A stretch of DNA of 7,524 bases, from contig CAZXCQ010000300.1 of NCBI GenBank assembly GCA_964639275.1, positions 1 through 7,524 on the forward strand, written 5' to 3'. The notes under the pieces are model-generated. The model ran no database searches, had not been told where the DNA came from, and saw only the letters and a program-made list of their open reading frames with translations. Position numbers and translations under genes: made by a program. Positions 5,070-7,524 of the stretch are shown in pieces. The DNA comes from CAZXCQ01 sp964639275. GTDB lineage: Bacteria > Desulfobacterota > DSM-4660 > Desulfatiglandales > Desulfatiglandaceae. Numbering within the stretch: the first letter of the stretch is position 1; each line of letters starts with the position of its first letter.

Positions 5070-5726
5070 TTAATGGGTGCTTTGCAAGTTCCACTTCCCA
5101 GGCCTGGGTTCTCCCTGGTGGTTTCTGGGGCTCTGGAGCTTCCTCATGGAATCTAGCCGGTCAAACTCCTTCAATCGCTCATAGATCAGCGTCCATGCGC
5201 AGTCCTTGGCCTCATCGATCTCGCACTTCCCGTTGCTTGTCCCCCCGCAAGGACCGTTCACAAGACCCTTGTGGCAGGAGGTGACCGGGCAGATACCGCC
5301 GGTCTCTCCCAATATACAGGTCCCGCACTGGGTGCATATCTCATCAAACTGTCCTGGCCCGGTCTCTTTACCTATGAACAGCGTGTCAAGGGCCGGGACC
5401 ACCACCTTATTGGTATGTCTGGCAAGGGTCTGAACCCCAAAACCGCAGGTCATGATCAAAAGGGCATCGGCCTGCCTGATCTGACCCCCATATTCGGCCA
5501 GGGCCTCCCTTGTCAGATTGTCGCAGGCCACGGGTAAGACCACATCCCCTGTGATCATCTTCCCCTTAGAGGACAACTTCTCTTTCATGGCTGCTACTTC
5601 AGGCAGGCCGCCCGTCCGCGTCAGGGTGACGCACGTGCCGCAGCCGACGATAAAGACCCTCTCAATGCCATCCAGGAGTCGCTCCACCTCCTCTTCCCCT
5701 TTTTGCTGTGTAATGGACCTGATCAT
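5070..5726 (-). CDS. metV: MetV, iron-sulfur partner of MetF
   Basis: This 218-residue cysteine-rich protein belongs to the family annotated as MTHFR C-terminal domain (MetV). It contains CGTC (29-32), C68 in VACDN, and TCGFGVQTLA (C94). The dense set C131-x2-C134-x2-C137, C146, C151, C160, C168 and C176 includes CTQCGTCILG and GPCGGTSNGKCE. These are expected to hold iron-sulfur clusters, and zinc in described homologues, that carry electrons to MetF. The last 25 residues or so are polar and charged, beyond the conserved part. The ATG at 5726 overlaps the upstream gene's stop as ATGA and has TAGGAG six bases before it. This tight packing implies translational coupling and a shared complex with the flavoprotein and MetF. 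Confidence 0.92.
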   Translation of the reverse strand: MIRSITQQKGEEEVERLLDGIERVFIVGCGTCVTLTRTGGLPEVAAMKEKLSSKGKMITGDVVLPVACDNLTREALAEYGGQIRQADALLIMTCGFGVQTLARHTNKVVVPALDTLFIGKETGPGQFDEICTQCGTCILGETGGICPVTSCHKGLVNGPCGGTSNGKCEIDEAKDCAWTLIYERLKEFDRLDSMRKLQSPRNHQGEPRPGKWNLQSTH

Positions 5727-7524
5727 GCCTTACTCCTATCCTTTTCCAGATCACATCTAAGGCACCTGGCGGACTCAAGAAGGGCCTCTCCTTCAGTAAA
5801 CCCTTTTTCTATTTCCCTGAAGTCCTTGACCCTTTCCTCGGGCCTCTCCAACTCTACCTGAATCCTTGGCCTCTCCTCGGTTGTCTCCTCTTCCAATGCC
5901 AGGGGTGCATCCTCTTCCATCTCCGTCTTCTCATCAAGGATTTGAACCGGACCCCCATCTCCTTGCAGATATTTGTCGATGGCAATGGCGGCCCTCCTCC
6001 CTGAGGCAATGGCCCTTATCAGGAATGTTGGTCCTGTGGTAAAGTCGCCTCCGGCAAACACCCCTTTGATGTTCGTGGAAAGGGTATTTTCATCCACAGC
6101 CAGGGTCCCCCACAGGACCCTCTCCAGTTGCCCGTCTTCGGACAGAAATGAGGCATCGGGGGCCTGGCCAATGGAAATGATCACATTGTCGGCCTCCACC
6201 ACCTTGGTGAAGGCCTCGTCAAAGCTCGGGTTAAAAGCCCCCTGTTCGTCAAAGACGGAAACACACCGATTGAACTCAATTCCGGCCACCCTGCTCTCCC
6301 GCTTCAGTATCCGCCGGGGCCCCCAGGAGTTATTGATGGTAATACCCTCGTCCAGGGCCTCCTGGATCTCCTTTTCCCACGCGGGCATCTCTTCTCTCGC
6401 CTCCAGGCAGAATAGCTGAACGTCCTCAGCCCCCACCCGGAGTGCGGTCCTGGCAACATCTACGGCCACATTCCCCCCTCCCACCACCACAGTCCTCCCC
6501 CTGAGCGTGATATCCCTTCCCATCCTCACATCGGTCAGGAAACTCAGGCCGTAGGAAAGGCCCTCAAGCCCCTCCTCTTCGCCCGGGATACCGATCCGCT
6601 TGCTGGCCTGCGCCCCTGCCGCTATGAAAACCGCGGCATACCCTTCCCTCATCAGGTCGTTGATCGTGTGCCTTGCGTCTATGGGAGAGTTATAGAGGAT
6701 CTTCACCCCACAGCTCTCGATATAACCAATCTCCGTCTCAATCACCTCCCGCGGGAGGCGGAACTGGGGGACCGTTATCCCCAGCATTCCCCCGGCAACC
6801 GACTGGGCCTCAAAGACCGTCACATCGTATCCCATCTTTGCCAGAAAATAGGCACAACTCAGACCCGCCGGCCCGGCACCTACCACGGCCGTCTTTTGCC
6901 CTTTGCTTGCCGGAAACGGCTCCCTTTTGCGGGTTATGTTCTTGTAGTACCAGTCAGAGGCATATCGCTTCAGGGACCGGATAGAGACAGGCTCATCCAG
7001 TTCCCCACGGCGGCACTTGAATTCGCAGGGGTGAATGCATATACGACCACACACGGCCGGGAAAGGATTCCTCTCCCTGATGATCTCCACCGCCTTCTCG
7101 TACTTACCCCTTGCAATGGCAGCCACATAATTGGGCACATCGATCCCTGCAGGACAGGCATGCTGGCAGGCGGAGATGACCATGGAATCGCAGGTGGCGC
7201 CCGCGCATCGGTGGTCCAGGATATGCTCCTCATACTCATTGAGGAAATATTGAAGGGTCGAAAGGGCGGGCTTGGGTGCGGTCTGCCCCAGACCACAGAG
7301 CGATGACATCACGACGGTCTCTCCCAGGTCCCTGATGGTCTCCAGATCCTCGATCCTGCCTTCTCCCTGTGTAATCCGGGTCAGTATCTCAAGCAACTGG
7401 GTCGTGCCCAGGCGGCAGGGCGTGCACTTCCCGCAAGACTCGGACTGGGTGAAACTCAAGAAATACCGGGCGATCTCCACCATGCAGTTATTTTCATCCA
7501 TGACCACCATACCGCCCGAGCCCA
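5723..7524 (-). CDS. NuoF-like/GltD-like fused FAD-NAD(P)H oxidoreductase (5' partial)
   Basis: The frame is open to the window edge, giving 599 visible residues; the first ones (GSGGMVVMDE) are internal NuoF sequence, so the true start lies outside. Numbering from the Met at 7510, residues 1-95 match the C-terminal part of NuoF/HndC-type subunits, with the [4Fe-4S] ligands SCGKCTPC (C26, C29, C32) and C72. A GltD/dihydropyrimidine dehydrogenase-type cluster domain follows, with C102, C107, C115, C119 and the C154/C158/C162/C166 series. Then come an FAD fold (VVGAGPAGLS, 209-218), an NADPH-type fold (VVGGGNVAVDVART, 342-355) and the closing FAD motif VFAGGDFTTGPT. An acidic linker leads to a terminal CLRC (583-586). 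It probably oxidises NAD(P)H and passes electrons to MetV-MetF. Similar proteins are annotated as NADH dehydrogenase or glutamate synthase small chain; a glutamate synthase role is unlikely here. Confidence 0.88.
   Translation of the reverse strand, partial: GSGGMVVMDENNCMVEIARYFLSFTQSESCGKCTPCRLGTTQLLEILTRITQGEGRIEDLETIRDLGETVVMSSLCGLGQTAPKPALSTLQYFLNEYEEHILDHRCAGATCDSMVISACQHACPAGIDVPNYVAAIARGKYEKAVEIIRERNPFPAVCGRICIHPCEFKCRRGELDEPVSIRSLKRYASDWYYKNITRKREPFPASKGQKTAVVGAGPAGLSCAYFLAKMGYDVTVFEAQSVAGGMLGITVPQFRLPREVIETEIGYIESCGVKILYNSPIDARHTINDLMREGYAAVFIAAGAQASKRIGIPGEEEGLEGLSYGLSFLTDVRMGRDITLRGRTVVVGGGNVAVDVARTALRVGAEDVQLFCLEAREEMPAWEKEIQEALDEGITINNSWGPRRILKRESRVAGIEFNRCVSVFDEQGAFNPSFDEAFTKVVEADNVIISIGQAPDASFLSEDGQLERVLWGTLAVDENTLSTNIKGVFAGGDFTTGPTFLIRAIASGRRAAIAIDKYLQGDGGPVQILDEKTEMEEDAPLALEEETTEERPRIQVELERPEERVKDFREIEKGFTEGEALLESARCLRCDLEKDRSKA

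Noticed and set aside
6668..7306. 212-codon open frame on the plus strand opposite the flavoprotein
   Set aside because: It is antisense to well-conserved cluster and FAD domains and its translation has no recognisable motif.
5723..7524. Glutamate synthase small subunit (gltD) as the product
   Set aside because: The GltD-like module is only part of a larger protein joined to an NuoF domain, and it sits in an operon with metV and metF rather than gltB.
1..7524. Mobile elements, CRISPR arrays, defence systems, tRNA or rRNA genes
   Set aside because: I found no transposase, terminal inverted repeats, spaced repeats or RNA-gene signatures; the coding content is housekeeping and C1 metabolism.

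Overview
All recognisable genes in this window lie on the minus strand, so transcription runs from high to low coordinates. In that order they are a fused NuoF-like/GltD-like flavoprotein (cut by the right edge), metV, metF, a Ub-Mut7-C domain protein, thrS, infC and rpmI. The pairing of MetV with a short MetF, an NAD(P)H-flavoprotein subunit beside them, and a thrS-infC-rpmI block suggest an anaerobic bacterium using the methyl branch of the Wood-Ljungdahl pathway. A sulfate-reducing or syntrophic member of the Desulfobacterota (former Deltaproteobacteria) fits best. This placement is inferred from gene content and protein style; no rRNA marker is present.

Region 1 (about 4158-7524) is a C1/electron-transfer operon. 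The flavoprotein overlaps metV by 4 bases (ATGA), and metV is 24 bases from metF. MetF reduces methylene-tetrahydrofolate to methyl-tetrahydrofolate, and MetV is its iron-sulfur partner. The flavoprotein carries an NuoF-type [4Fe-4S] site, a GltD/DPD-type double-cluster domain, and FAD and NAD(P)H nucleotide folds. Together they look like an NAD(P)H-fed, possibly electron-bifurcating, methylene-THF reductase complex. The Ub-Mut7-C gene (3301-4080) follows 77 bases behind metF.

Region 2 (3064-3300) has no gene. It is AT-rich, holds two promoter-like sequences reading toward thrS, and has a long hairpin ending about 20 bases before the thrS ATG. I read it as the promoter and leader of the translation operon.

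Region 3 (1-3063) is thrS-infC-rpmI. infC appears to start at a rare AUA codon, with its Shine-Dalgarno sequence formed by the last codons of thrS; such starts are typical of IF-3 autoregulation. A 308-base gap separates infC from rpmI and contains a 9-base tandem repeat, a promoter-like sequence, a six-codon mini-ORF and a hairpin at the rpmI ribosome site. About ten bases past rpmI is a strong intrinsic terminator, itself overlapped by a longer competing hairpin. rplT, the usual next gene, is not seen before the window ends.

I see no mobile element, CRISPR array, tRNA or rRNA. The genes are mostly conserved housekeeping or C1 genes; the less ordinary material is in the leaders, the start-codon arrangement and the flavoprotein fusion.
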